Assembly (NCBI RefSeq): GCF_958298935.1
Contig: NC_084921.1
Span: 43,867,001-43,931,000, forward strand
Length of the DNA stretch: 64,000 bases
Reading direction: 5' to 3'
DNA from: Phragmites australis
Taxonomy: Eukaryota > Streptophyta > Magnoliopsida > Poales > Poaceae
Of the stretch, positions 11,001 through 22,900 are shown one piece after another. The first letter of the stretch is position 1. Each line of letters begins with the position of its first letter. The notes below the pieces were generated by a model. That model worked only from the letters and a program-made list of their open reading frames with translations. It did not search any database and was not told where the DNA came from. Made by a program: the position numbers and the translations under genes.

Positions 11001-13231
11001 ATGGGGGAGGGGGGCAACAAGCGGATCGACCTGGGCGCGCCGCTCCGCTCGGTGCGCCGGACCGACGCGCCGCCGCACTACAAGGCCGACCTCAAGTCCG
11101 GCCCCGTGCGGCACCCGGGCGCCGTACCCTTCGTCTGGGAGCAACGACCCGGACAGCCCAAGAGCGTCCGCACCCGCCGCGCGCCTCCGACAACGCCGCC
11201 GCGGGATACTTCCCAGGCGCGGCAGGAGGAGATAGGCGGGGGTTCCTACCACGGTGCCCTGGGGGAGCGCGAACCCCAGCCGCTTCATGCCATCGCGGCC
11301 CACGGCTCCCGAACTGGCGCCGCAACGAACAAGGAGGAGGAGAAGAAGGTGGTGGCGCTGGAGGCGAAGAAGGAAGAGAAGCAGCAGGAGGCGGTCGTGG
11401 TGGCTGCGGTGCTACGGAAGGAGGAGGGCGAGGAGGAAGAGGAGAGATTCTCCGACGCGCTCGACACGCTCTCCCGTACAGAGTCCTTCACCGTGAACTG
11501 CAGCGTTAGCGGCCTCAGCGGCGTGCCGGACCCGGTCCCGGGCACCGAGCCGGGCGCGCGCGGCTTCATGATGGACCGCTTTCTGCCGGCCGCGCAGGCC
11601 GTGGCGGTGGACTCCCCGCAGTACACCTTCCGGAAGGCTGGCGCCACCGGCAACTCAGGCCGTGGGCATGCGCGTGCGGCTGCGGTAAAGGTAAGCGCGG
11701 GCAATGGCGACGATCGGATGAGGAGAGCACCAGTCCAGCTGCCTTACCAGCATCTGCCGCCCAATTACTTGTCTTGCACCTATCCAAGACGCGAGGAGCA
11801 TGAAGAGGAGGAAGAGGATGACGATGACTATGATGTGCATAGTACCCGGGGTTTTTCATCCAAAGGATGTGGTATGCTCCCTGGGTTGTGTGTGAAAACC
11901 TCCTTGTTGCTCCTGAATCCAGTGCCTACGATAAAGCGTGGCAAGGCACGAGGGCGAAGGAGAGATCGGCAGTTCCAGTCCAAATGCAGGGGGCAAATGG
12001 CGTCGAGTCCGCTTGCCCGGAGCTCGCAAAACAAGCATCTGGGATGTGATTCCAATGGGGTATTAATGCCAACACACATTGCATTTTCTTGAATTCAGTT
12101 TTACAGTCATGTCTCTTGTTCTTTGTGTTCGGAACGTAGTTCTAACCATCTGGATTTTGTTCTGTGGCAGCAATCCTGGGAGGATGTGTATAAGCATAAG
12201 TTGGAGCAGAAGTATCGTGGTCAAGGAGAGGATGGGAGGAGCAAGCTGACAAGTGAGTCGAACCAGCTGACGTTCTGGAGCGATTCACAGACCGGGGATG
12301 ACTCTTCACCATTCCACCACTCCATGGGTGATGGCTTGTCTCCATATCGCAGCTATGCTGTGATGTCACCATCAAGCAAAGCAAATGGGTCACTCGCAAT
12401 AGGAGATAGAGATGAGAAAGCGAGTGGGAGAAACGGCTCTGGTTCACTTGGAAGAGACCATGATCGCAGCTCATTGGTTGGATCAGATCACACTAGTTTT
12501 AAGGGATCAAGTTCCATGAGCTCAGGGCTGGACAGAACAGGGCATGAAGATTCAATGGATCGTCATGGAGATATTGATTCAGAAACAGACCACTTGGATC
12601 CGCTTCTGGATACAAAAGCAGATTCGAATGCAAACGTATATGACTCTCAGCCTGAAGGACGACCGGTAGTTGGAAGGAAATATACTGCGAAAGATCAAGA
12701 CAATGATCCATTGACTGAAAAGATCTCTGAATCCACACTTCCAATGCCTTGTGGAAGCCCAGGAATGGTGAAATTGGATGATGGAAAACATTTGATGCAT
12801 GATGCAAGCCAGGAGGTTTCACTACATTTGGAAGACAATAGTGTTGTCAAAAAGGAATTTGTGCCTTTGCAATCTCTGCCCCCTTTACCAGTCCCAAAAT
12901 CACCTTCAGAATCCTGGCTTTCTCGTACTTTGCCATCAGTGATGAATAAACCACCTGCGCCATCTTTTCTTGGAATCCAAGTACAGTCGAAGAAACAAGC
13001 TCCCTGGGCCTCGATGTATCCAAAGGAGAATGATCAAAAACCTTCCAGGCCACGGCAAATAAGAATTGCATATGTAATACTTATTTTGCCTCTGTTCCAC
13101 GTATACATCCATGCATTGTTTTCTTCTGTTTTGCATATATTTCCATGCATAGCAGAGCCATTACTTAATATGCAAATTGCCTGCTTGTTTAGGTGGCAGA
13201 AAGGCCGACTTCGTTTGATTCTGAGATATGA
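11001..13231 (+). CDS. DUF688-family plant protein, 3 exons
   Basis: Exons 11001-12059, 12171-13073 and 13193-13231 join in phase 0 with GT-AG introns of 111 and 119 bp and give about 666 residues. The start MGEGGNKRIDLGAPL is preferred; an in-frame ATG at 10983 would add six residues. Family marks are the N-terminal HPGAVPFVWEQRPGQPK motif (residues 38-54), a Ser/Thr 'SDALDTLSRTESF' segment, KTSLLLLNPVP late in exon 1, SWEDVYKHKL at the start of exon 2, and PLPVPKSPSESWLSRTLPSV near the C-terminus. The third exon is only 39 nt (VAERPTSFDSEI, then TGA). The protein is largely disordered, with acidic runs; no enzyme domain is seen and the family's function is unknown. It is transcribed towards the cysteine-oxidase gene. 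The exon-1 donor GTATTA is weak, but it is the only candidate that keeps phase. Confidence 0.85.
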
Positions 13232-13588
13232 TGTCTTCCCTCAAGATCGACATCTATTCATGATGTTCATGCCTTGGAGGGCATCAAGGTCATCGACTTC
13301 ACCAGCGCCCAATGGCTCCCTAGGTGTGCCCCATCCTTTTGCTGTTGCAGTGACATGGAGCGGTTGCTGGCTACCATCTTGTTGGTAATTTGAATTCACT
13401 TGCCATGTTTGCTACATTATGTTTTGTATGCTGCTCATGGTAAGTTGGTGGTGGTTTAGATTTGTTGTAAATCGTATATTTATACAGGATTGCTTCTCCT
13501 TGCTTGCTTACTGTCCATAATGAAATCATGTAATACTATTCAGTCCATAGAAGAGTTGCAAAATGTAATGGCACCAGATGGATCATAG

Positions 13589-13594
13589 AATAAA
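13589..13594 (+). terminator. Possible polyadenylation signal of the DUF688 gene
   Basis: AATAAA lies about 360 bases after the stop at 13231, in AT-rich DNA. Plant poly(A) signals are loose, so this is only a candidate. Confidence 0.3.
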
Positions 13595-13785
13595 AATGTC
13601 AAAACAAGTCAGACTCCCATTTCTGATACATTTTCCGTGCATCACTGTATACTACCCCTTGTTTCATGGCTGGTGTGTTTCGAATAATGTTACCTTTCCT
13701 TCTCCTAGCTATGTTAAGTAGCTATCTTGGTGGAACCGCATTAAGAACCTTATCTGGCGTGTTAAGAATTTTGTCCTCTCAGTAA

Positions 13786-13974
13786 GTGTTTGGCTTTGAG
13801 GTGGAAGATATTGGTATAGCAGCAGCAGAAAGTCCTCTCAGTAACCTCATCATAGTACAAGAACATTGGTGCCGTGTTTGGCTTTGAGGTGGAAAATATT
13901 GGTATAGCAGCAGCAGAAAGCTTTGCAAGTGCGAAGCTTCAGAGGTCCTCCACAAGTTCTTGTACTATGGTGAG
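13786..13974. repeat. 47-bp direct repeat with a flanking inverted repeat
   Basis: A 47-bp sequence starting GTGTTTGGCTTTGAGGTGGA occurs at 13786-13832 and again at 13874-13920 with two mismatches. ATAGTACAAGAAC at 13852-13864 is exactly reverse-complemented at 13956-13968, and the match extends imperfectly on both sides. Together they could form a hairpin with a roughly 90-base loop that contains the second repeat copy. No coding potential is seen. Confidence 0.7.
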
Positions 13975-15393
13975 CAAAACAACCTTGATGAACTGACGCT
14001 TGAGCTCAACACTTGGGAAGCAGTATTGCCAGTACATTTTTATTGAAAAGGTGATATCATGTGGGTGACACTGGCATTTATCTAAGGTGTAACGCACATC
14101 TGTTTACCAAAGCGGCGAAGTGCTATCCACATCAGCGTTGTTCATTTGTTTGCTCTTGACTCGGTGCATTCATATGCCTCCTCTTGCTTTTCGTGATTAA
14201 CTATGATGCTGATCTGACTATGTGATGAAGGTCACTGATTGTAGTGCTGATCAACTAAGAGCACTGCTGAGTGCTGACTGCTGTGCTAGTATTTTGCTGG
14301 TCAAGAATATATTTTCTTGTGTTTAGATAAGTGTTGTGTGTCCCTACTCCCTAGCACTGAGTTGTTAAGGGTTGGCATTTGCGGGTCAGTCGTCATGGCT
14401 TCAAAACAATGTCACAATCTACTACAGAAACGAGTAAGAGCTAAAGAAGGCCATGTGACTTAGGAATGGTAGCATTTTACTGTAAGTTTCATACAGAAAC
14501 GAACTTTTATGTGGTTATTATGAGCGAAGGCTATTGATGTTTCTGCCCAGCAAGTTTCCACACTTTCCCTCCAACAGGCTAGTCATATGCAGTTTCTGAT
14601 ATTACTGAAAAATTCATATGTCCATCTAGGAACTCTACATTGTTTGCTGATGTTGTGTGCAAACCTCGCTGAGTTCGAGCTTCAAACTGTATTTTCTCCC
14701 TGCACGAGGAGATGCTACGAATTGCTTGTCTGTTTGGTCAATTATGGTTGGTTCGTTCCATTTTACTGTGGAACAGGGTGATAGTTCTGAGAACTTTTTA
14801 GGATTTACTGGTACAAATTTAAACTAATTGAACCCGAATTCCTTTGATCCAAACAAACCCTAAGATTGGTATAAGAACCAAACTGATTTCCTTACAAGAA
14901 ACGTGACAAATGTCTAGAAAATCTCAGAAAATAGTAATGCAGCTGTTACACCATGAGATCAACAAAATGGTACCCTACCCCCAAATTCTTTCTGAAATCA
15001 TAATTAGGTGAAAAGATTGTTCCACTGATCTACCTACTACAGCATTACAAGTGCTATGCTAGACTGCCCAAAAGTGTGTATTCCACGTTCTTGATCTGAT
15101 AGAGCCGCGCAACTAGGTCAGAGATGCTCCAGCAGTGGGCACATAATTGAAATGGTGGCCAAACCATCAATATTCAATCTTGTCCTGTACAATTGATGTT
15201 AAATTATCACAGATCACTTTGACATGTACAAAGTAAACCGTTTGCTGCACAGTGATCCATTCATGCTTGCTTTACTAAATCACAAGATTTTTTTTTTTTT
15301 TTTTGAGGCATCTCTTTCAGCTGAAATAGATACACAAGCATGCAACCTATTTCAGCTGATCCGTAGTTTCTGGATAACGTGTTCCAAACCAAA
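13975..15393. other. Intergenic between two convergent genes, probable 3' UTR of the cysteine oxidase at the right end
   Basis: No frame is convincing. A T-run occurs at 15288-15304. The right-hand 200-300 bases are likely the 3' UTR of the minus-strand gene ending at 15394. Confidence 0.4.
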
Positions 15394-18033
15394 TTATCTC
15401 CTTATGATAGGGCCTTTATACAGACCTCTCGCAACAACAAAGCCCTCAGGGGGCTGATGGTCCTCCAACTCCTCCAACCAGGCTACTTCTGAGCTATCTA
15501 CTTCACTGGGCAAAACAACTGGTAGGTGGATTTTTTAAGGAACGAAGTTATAAAGCTCAGCAATAGCATAACAACAATAAGTTTAGAACTTTAGTTTCAA
15601 GAGCTCCATGTACCAGGTGGTTCCTTCACTGGAGACTTCCGAAAGTATGAACAGTGCCTCCCCTCCTTAGCAGAATATGGTGGAGAAAGGACGTCGAAGA
15701 GAGCACAAGGTGTGATGGCTCTGAAAGTGTGGATGTTACCACCTCTATTGGGGTAAAGAATGGTTGTCTCCGGTGCAGACATTTCACAATCTCTGACAAG
15801 TTTTGCTGGTCTCGCTGCAAGTTTCTCAGCGTTAAGGTATTACATCATGGAATCACTTGGTACAGAATTTTTTTAATAAGAACATTTGCATGATTAGACA
15901 AAAGATCCATAAAAGAGGAGCCCGTGATAAATATGTTTATTCAGCTAAATTAACAAATATGTTTTGATGAAGGATGTAGGATCCGGATCTTTAGTAAATC
16001 AGAGGGATTAATAGTGATGCCAGTTCAAATCGAATCAAGGACAATACTTAAAATATAAGAGAAGTCAGCTAAAGAAGTTAAATTTAAAATAAAAAATAAA
16101 AGTGTGGAGAACCTCATCTTGGCTAGACATGGAATAGTACAGCATATGAGATAGAGTGACATCTGAAGCTTCGTCCATGATAGATGGCTAATGATGTGGG
16201 TATGTACTGGACAGTGCACACTGTCCAATGTGCTTCACTTGACATATAGAAATTTATGCAGTATAACTTATAAGTTTATAATATTGTTCCACTTGACATC
16301 TGTTTGTGGCACATCTTATCATTGCTGTATCATTGAATCAGCAAAGAAATCAATTGGCATTAGAGATGTGCAAGAAGCAATCGATTGTGAGGTAACCATT
16401 TCTTGGGATCAGGGAAAATTAAGTTCCTTCAAACTGCGTAATATACGTCTTTTCCCTTCTAGTAAAAAATATGTTTTTTAGTGACAAAAAAAGAATAGAT
16501 GATGGTGCCATACTAAATATCATCCCTGAATAAATTAACCAAATAGATGCAGATTATGGACAGTGGTATGTAGCAGAAAGGCATCAGATCAAAGGCCAGA
16601 ACTCACCTTGTAATGGGTTAACTGGATCAGCTATGTCAATCCAATCATAAGATTCGGCATGCAATCTTCCATAAAGAAGCTTGCTTAGTACAGTCATCCC
16701 AGGATGATTGTGAAGTGGAATAACTGAGGATGGTGGCATACAAAATATACCCATCTGCGTAAACTATAGATTTAGTATTTGCCAAATGCAGTGAGCACCA
16801 CAAAGAACATGTTCTATCTATCCTCCTGAAAGCGCACATAATTAACGTAAAATATTCAAATAATGAATGGATAAGAGATCTTACAGAAAAACTTTCGCTT
16901 TCATAAATGTGCAAATATTTGATCGGAGCGGCAAATTGGTTAGCCCCATTACGTCCTCGTCTCCCATTTGGTTGGCGTGTAGAACTATTCCAATTGCGTG
17001 CAATTTGTGCTTCATTGTCTAGGCCGACATCTAAAGGTCGTATCTCATCTGGGAAAAGAAACAAAATCAATAATTAAGGTCTACCAATGCTCTGATCTCA
17101 TAAAATCAGATGATAACATTTCTTTACTCTTTTTGGCACTGGAATAAAGTCTAGACAAGCAATTTCACGACACAAATTCATATCAGACATGCATGCAAAT
17201 AACATCTTGTTCCTGAATCCTGATTTGAACAATCATGACCAGATAAAGAAAGCAATAAACCAAGACGTTGCTTCTTTTTGGAGGGAATTCAGCAGGAGCA
17301 AACCCAGCTGTTACTAGTAGCACTAATTAAATATACATAGGAAAGAATATACAGCTATTTTCAATGCAAAAGGAGAGAAATTAACCCAGCCACAGGGTAA
17401 TATCAGCACTGGATTTGCAAAACTCAGTAATTCTGTATCAACAGGAAGTTTTCTCCCAATCTATGTCGAAACTATGCACCCAAATCCCTGTAAGTCTGTA
17501 CTAAATATGGCAACATTCAAGAGTTAAAGTTCCGTTGCATTCTCAGTTATTTGCGGTTTGGAGCATCACCAAGAAATTAATGAAGTTAAATGAGTATGAC
17601 TGGCCAATAAACAAATCAATTCCATCAACTTCTATTACATGCCAAGATTTTCCTAGCTATTTCAAATCAGCAAGTTCCTTTTGGCATGCAATTTTGTGTT
17701 ACAACTGTAGTTCACCATTGGCAGCAACTTTTCATAGGCCGTAAAAATGAACACAACTAAGTTGAGGATAGCTTGTTCTCAATACAAAATGCACAACTAA
17801 AAGAAAATCAAGCTCATTTCATCTAACATTATTAGGAAATACAGTTGTTGAAAATGGTAAAATAACTACCAATTATTCAGTTTTTAAAAAAAATAACTAC
17901 CAGTTATTCGAGAAGACAGAGAATTTGACTCACCTAGCAGTGCACGGACTCTCTCAAGCGCCTCTTCAGATATCGGCCCATCCGGAGAAAATGATATTTT
18001 ACAAGCATTCGAGAGGTTCTTTATCTTTGGCAT
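15394..18033 (-). CDS. PCO: Plant cysteine oxidase (PCO; cysteamine dioxygenase-like, PCO_ADO family), 5 exons
   Basis: Minus-strand exons 18033-17934, 17048-16885, 16754-16607, 15814-15614 and 15518-15394 join with continuous phase and GT-AG borders, giving 245 residues, a normal family length. The protein starts [19 protein letters not shown]. It contains [13 protein letters not shown], then [19 protein letters not shown], and ends [16 protein letters not shown]. The expected iron-binding triad is present: His103 and His105 (PLHNHPG) and His166 (GGNIHTF). Family members use O2 to oxidise N-terminal cysteine of group VII ERF and related proteins, feeding the Arg/Cys N-degron pathway, so they act as oxygen sensors in cytosol and nucleus. 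The exon pattern and C-terminus resemble the PCO4/5 branch, but I do not assign a number. A 5'-UTR intron is possible (GTGAG at about 18145; CTAG just before the ATG). All key residues look intact. Confidence 0.93.
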
Positions 18034-18840
18034 CTAGCACTTCAATCTATTATCGGCGCTCTGCTCGAATTCCGAACTGAAGAACTCAAATACTGCTCAA
18101 TGGATCCACAAACGCGGAGTTGGAGCACGGGCAGCCTCACCTAGGCGGCGGCACCAGAGGAGTCCTGAATCTCGGGAGGAGGAGGCTCCGGCACGCCACG
18201 ACTCGGGAAGCCCGCGCGGGCGAATCGGGGGCGGAGGGACCGGCGGGCGCCTAGGGCTCGTGGCCGCCGCGTCCGATCCGACGCCGCAAGGCATCAGCCT
18301 CAGCTCGCCGCCATGGGGGCTGGAGGCGAAGGGACGCGGAGCGCAGCGCAGCAGAGGTCAGAGGAAGCCGAGGAGGTTCGCAGTTCTTTATCTTTGCAGC
18401 AGAGAGTAGGTGGTGCGCTGGGCCCGGGCGCGCAGTCGCCGGCGCTGCCAAGTGCGATGCACCGGTTGGCATGCGACGATCACGCCGGTGCCATGGCATG
18501 CGGGCCCCCCCTGGGATCTGGCTTCCTCCGTGGTCACGGTTCTGGTGCCCTGTTGAGGGGGAGGGCCAGGACCGAGGCGCGGAGGCGCGGCGGTGCATGG
18601 GGGACTCGGTGCAAGGAGGAAGTCCCGCTGTTGCCAACCGGCCCTTCCGTACGTGAGGGGTGGGTGACGTGACTCGTGAGCCCACAAGGCCGAGCAGGAG
18701 CTTCCTGTGCAGTAACAATCTTAAGCGATGGATGACATCCACGTCAAACACCTCAGTCCATGACATGTGGCCCGAGAGTCACATGGGCCCAGCGTGTCAC
18801 GGGCTGTATGGGTCCAACGCATGGACAGACGGTAACACGA
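18034..18840. other. Upstream region/5' UTR of the cysteine oxidase, GC-rich
   Basis: This is GC-rich DNA directly upstream of the minus-strand start codon. Its long frames on both strands (18250-18770) are compositional and have no family resemblance. It presumably holds the promoter and first non-coding exon. It is bounded on the left of the next feature by the 9-base repeat at 18832-18840. Confidence 0.45.
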
Positions 18841-20027
18841 GTTTTTTTATTTTTTTATTTTTTCATTAAAAAATTAAATAAATAGATTCTTCGTGAAAAA
18901 AATTACAAAATTAAACGTCTGCAGCCCTTGAGAGGACAGTTAGGCTTAATTACCACCCCTGGAAGGGTGGGTGGCCTAACCACTCTCTCAGTGGACGGGT
19001 AGGACCTCGGAGGACAGTTAGTAGCCTAGTCGCCCTCTGAGTGTGCAGTAATGGTATATTTTTTTCGCTAAAAGTTGCAAATTTTTGTGTATTTCGTCAA
19101 AATTTAAAATAGGAAATTTGCAAAATTTAGAATTAAAAATGTTGAAAAGTAGTGAAAACGATATACTGGGGAAGCAAGAATTTGGAGTAGGTTACGTAAT
19201 TTTTAGAGGATAAAAAATCAGTATTTGTGAACAAATTGTATATGTGAAGCACTCGCAGCATATTACGTGGGTATAAGTTTGCGAACGGCGACAAACATAA
19301 GATTAAACATATGATGAAAAATATTACATGAGACTGTAACCACGACGACACGACGAGAAAAATAAGGTGACATGTACGGTTCACACAAAGACCTACTTAT
19401 TAGTGTGCCGCTTCTAATCATAACATGTCTTATGGAGTGGAAATATATCAGGTTACATTAGATACTCTCTACTGAGTGCATCTAGGATATTTTCACTTTC
19501 AATATCATAAGTAAAATTGACAATTTTCTACTTAAATACAATATTTTCTAAACGCTAGGTCATACATGTCTAAAACCTATGTCATACAATGCTACTGTAC
19601 TAATTAACAACAATAAAAATATAGAAGAACTTACCGGAAAGTGATCTTCAAATCCGCGAATCAAATACAGCAAGGCTTCGCTGTGCTCTCTTCCTCTCCT
19701 CTCCTCTCCTCCCTTTTCAGAGTTTTCTCTTTTTTCGGATTAAAATGAGGATTTCACCTCATTTTTTTGCCTTTTTATAGAGGAGGGGGAAGGGGGAGGC
19801 GGGCGGGCAGCCACCTTACTGCCCTCAGAGGGCGGTAAGGAGTCGTAACCGCCCTCTTAGGGGGCGGTAAGGCCTCGGCTCGGGCGGGCACGCTGTAACC
19901 GCCCTTAAGAGAGCGGTAAGCAAGTCTAACCGCTCTCTCAGAAGGCTGCAGCCCTTAGTTTTACAATTTTTTTCATAATAAATCTATTTATTTAAATTTT
20001 TAATCAAAAAAATATAAAAATAAAAAA
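18841..20027. mobile_element. Non-autonomous Mutator-like element (about 1.19 kb) with 9-bp target duplication
   Basis: The flanks GTAACACGA (18832-18840) and GTAACACCA (20028-20036) match at 8 of 9 positions, the duplication length of Mutator-like elements. The ends are long AT-rich inverted repeats: TTAAATAAATAGATT with GAAAAAAATTACAAAATTAA at the left is mirrored by the reverse complement of 19940-20020. Both arms then carry CTGCAGCCCTT. Inside lie several near-palindromes of the form TTACCGCCCTCNNAGGGCGGTAA (19810-19945), with a diverged set at 18945-19050. No transposase frame is visible; an 83-codon minus frame at 19133-19384 is not recognisable. It sits about 0.8 kb upstream of the cysteine-oxidase start codon. 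Confidence 0.75.
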
Positions 20028-20036
20028 GTAACACCA

Positions 20037-21940
20037 GCGAAATTACTCCTTGTATTCCTCTCATTTTACAATTGGAACACGTTCCTCGTGGCACAACCAT
20101 CCTCACAAACCCAGCCGGTCGGCCACTACACCTCTTCTTCCGTGCTCTGGCTACCCCTCCATCCCCGTCAGTTTGTTCTTCGCATATAGACACCGAATCC
20201 TAAATAAGTAAATTTTATAATATCAGATTATTTGTAAAACTTTTTTTAATACGATACATATTCTACATCTTCACTCTTATACACGTATTAATTATTAGAT
20301 TAGAGAAAAAACAGCATAGATCAGAATTCTATTAAAAAATTTATTAAGAATCCTACACAATTTCCTTCTGCTGCTTGTAAAAAGGCGGCATCTTGGTGGA
20401 ATAAGGTACGATGCCGAGCTAAAATAGGCAGCCGCCGGCGCACAGGCGAACAGGTGTCGAGCACCGGAAAAGGACGGCGGGGAGCGCTGCGTGGTCTCGC
20501 CGCGCCTCGGGTGCGGTGGCGGCGGTTGACATCTGGTTGGGTCGCCGGAAATCAGACGTGGGATCGAAATTCGTAAAAAAAGGAGCGGACGTGCTTCATT
20601 CATTCATTGAACCTCCCGGTCAGTGGGTCGCGGGACGGATGAAATGAGCCGTGGCCCCGGCGGCCGCTTCCGTCCCGTACATGGCTACGTGGCAACGTCA
20701 AGTCAGTTCGTCGAATCGGTATGGTGGGGCAGCGCTGCAGTCTGTAGTCAACAGTCAACACCACTGCGACAAAAGGCAACGGGGATCCAGAGGAGAGGCC
20801 TGCAGTGAGATTGGGTGCGATAATTGTGAAGTCTAGTTATAATTTGTGGGGAATTGATTCATAAAATAATAAGCAGTACGGGCTTTTGTTCCAACGAAAA
20901 AGATCTAAATCCAAAACGCAAACATCGTCTTATTCAAAATCTTAATCATCATACATATCCTCTCTCTCTTTTACTTCACAGCTCAGAACGCACTGATCTT
21001 ATAGGGAGAAAGATGATTTCCCAACTTATTAACCTGAAATGAAATAATCGAAGAGAAAAAGGTTCCTTTTGAGTACCGAGAAGAGATCATCTTCTTAACC
21101 AGTACGGGCTTTTGTTACATCCCACCTATTGACTTTGGAAGAAAAAAAACATACACCTGTCGAAAATCAATGTAGATGAAGTGAGATGGTAGGAGAAAGA
21201 TGTGGCTTCAAATCAGATCAGACAAACGAAAATTAATATTTGCATCTTTACCTGAATGATCTATTTGCGCCGAAGATTTTCCTGCTATCGCAGCTCTATT
21301 CGTGGCAGTGCCATCGAGTACAGAATAGCTCAGGTATTGTTAATGCTAGGCACAATCGCATTCATCTTCTCCACGGAGGAAAAAAAGGGTAAAAGTCCTT
21401 CTAAATGACAGTATTCTCCAAACACCATTCAAATCCTAGCGCCCACCTACACACACGAGTGTGTTCAATGTTTTGATTTTGCTCCGTTAGAGAAGTATGC
21501 TTTTATGTGTGTGCGTCTTCCTTTTAATCGAAAAATGGCGATTGAGCGCCAATGTCAGGTAAACATGTAAAGGTCTATTCCATGAGTAACTCCGCAACAT
21601 CACAATCCTATCATAAACAAACCAAAAGCAAAAGTACTCAGCTTTCAAATTGCCAAAAAGAAAAGGCTTTCTCCTCGTTACAACACTCAACCTAGATGTA
21701 ACAACTTTTAACTCGTCACTGAACTCGATGTTTTTAACTTTGAACTCATCACATGATGAACTTTGAAATTGATCCTGATGAGGATTTAATAATTAATAAC
21801 TAAGGATTAATTAAAAATACGGTATATCCTAAATATATATCATCATCGTACACGTGTCCTTCATCCGATATGATATTTCATAACCGCAATGAAGTAAATA
21901 AGATATGTGTTAATATTCTAAATAGTATATTATATTTTAT
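20037..21940. other. Intergenic, no supported gene
   Basis: A GC-rich island at 20380-20680 gives overlapping frames on both strands with no family resemblance. The rest is AT-rich. No complete repeat was delimited. Confidence 0.35.
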
Positions 21941-21949
21941 AGAAAAACT

Positions 21950-22440
21950 ATCTCTGAATTAGGAAGGAATTTTTGAGATTCAGAAATAATATAATCTGGG
22001 AATGTTACACTCGACTCCGAGTATGATACACCTCCTCGACTCGACTATATAAGGCTAGTAAGGGGAGATTGAATGAAGAGAGGTTGGAAGCCAGAAGCCT
22101 AACAAGCAATACGAAGCAAGCCTAATAAACAACTTATTAAGATCCACAACTGATTCGAGCCACATTTAGATTCATCCAATAAGAGCTTCTGAATTTAGAA
22201 TATGAGAGAACTCGCTAAGATCCTAATGATTAGATTAGACACACTTTCGTTGTAGTTGTCTTGTCACGAGATTAATCAATACAGTACATGATGTAGGACT
22301 ATTATTATAAAGAAGGTATGAATGTATATAAAATCTTGTGTCATTCTCTTCGATATGCACAATTGATAACTAGATATACTTACTTTAAATAAGTATTTGC
22401 ATAATCGATTTTACCAATCGTCGACAGATTTATCAACTTC
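21950..22440 (+). mobile_element. Probable copia-type LTR remnant
   Basis: The order is typical of short grass LTRs: ACTCGACTCCGAG, a CTATATAAGGC TATA-like box near 22044, CAAGCAATACGAAGCAAGCC, and then a TGTAGGACTATTA...ATAAAATCTTGTGTC block near 22281-22342. Exact ends and target duplication were not found. Confidence 0.4.
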
Positions 22441-22522
22441 AAACTCAGGTTTTCAAGCTTTGAGTTCAACAACTACAAACTTTCTACTTGAATTAAAAAG
22501 GGCTTGAACTCGATTCAAGAGG

Positions 22523-22861
22523 TGTAACATCCCAAAATCTCAGCAATGTTGAAATCAAAATCATTTCGAGGAAATCGAATCCAAACAAAATTTCAAAACA
22601 TTTTTCCTCTCGCTCACACGCATGCGCCCGAGCTCGCCAGCCGCTAGCCCTGTTGTTGAGCTGCAACAATGCCACCCGCCTAACCTCTGCCCTGTACTGA
22701 CGATGGAGTCATCATTTACATCGCCGCCTCGCCGCGTCATGTTGCCATTGACAAGCCATCGCGCACTGTATCACATGTGGAACCCCTCCGTTGGACCCTA
22801 CCACAGGACGTTGTAGCCCTCGCTCGACTATAAAGGTCCGGTCGCTCGCCCTATGCACCTC

Positions 22862-22900
<39 letters not shown>

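Noticed and set aside
10839..11303. 154-codon minus-strand frame
   Set aside because: It overlaps the 5' end of the DUF688 gene and is GC-driven with no recognisable motif.
16645..17070. 141-codon minus-strand open frame
   Set aside because: Only its first part is real (cysteine-oxidase exon 2). The rest reads through intron 2 and covers exon 3 out of frame.
18251..18766. 171-codon minus-strand frame upstream of the cysteine oxidase
   Set aside because: It is Pro/Arg/Ser-rich compositional sequence with equal frames on the other strand, and lies in the gene's promoter/5' UTR.
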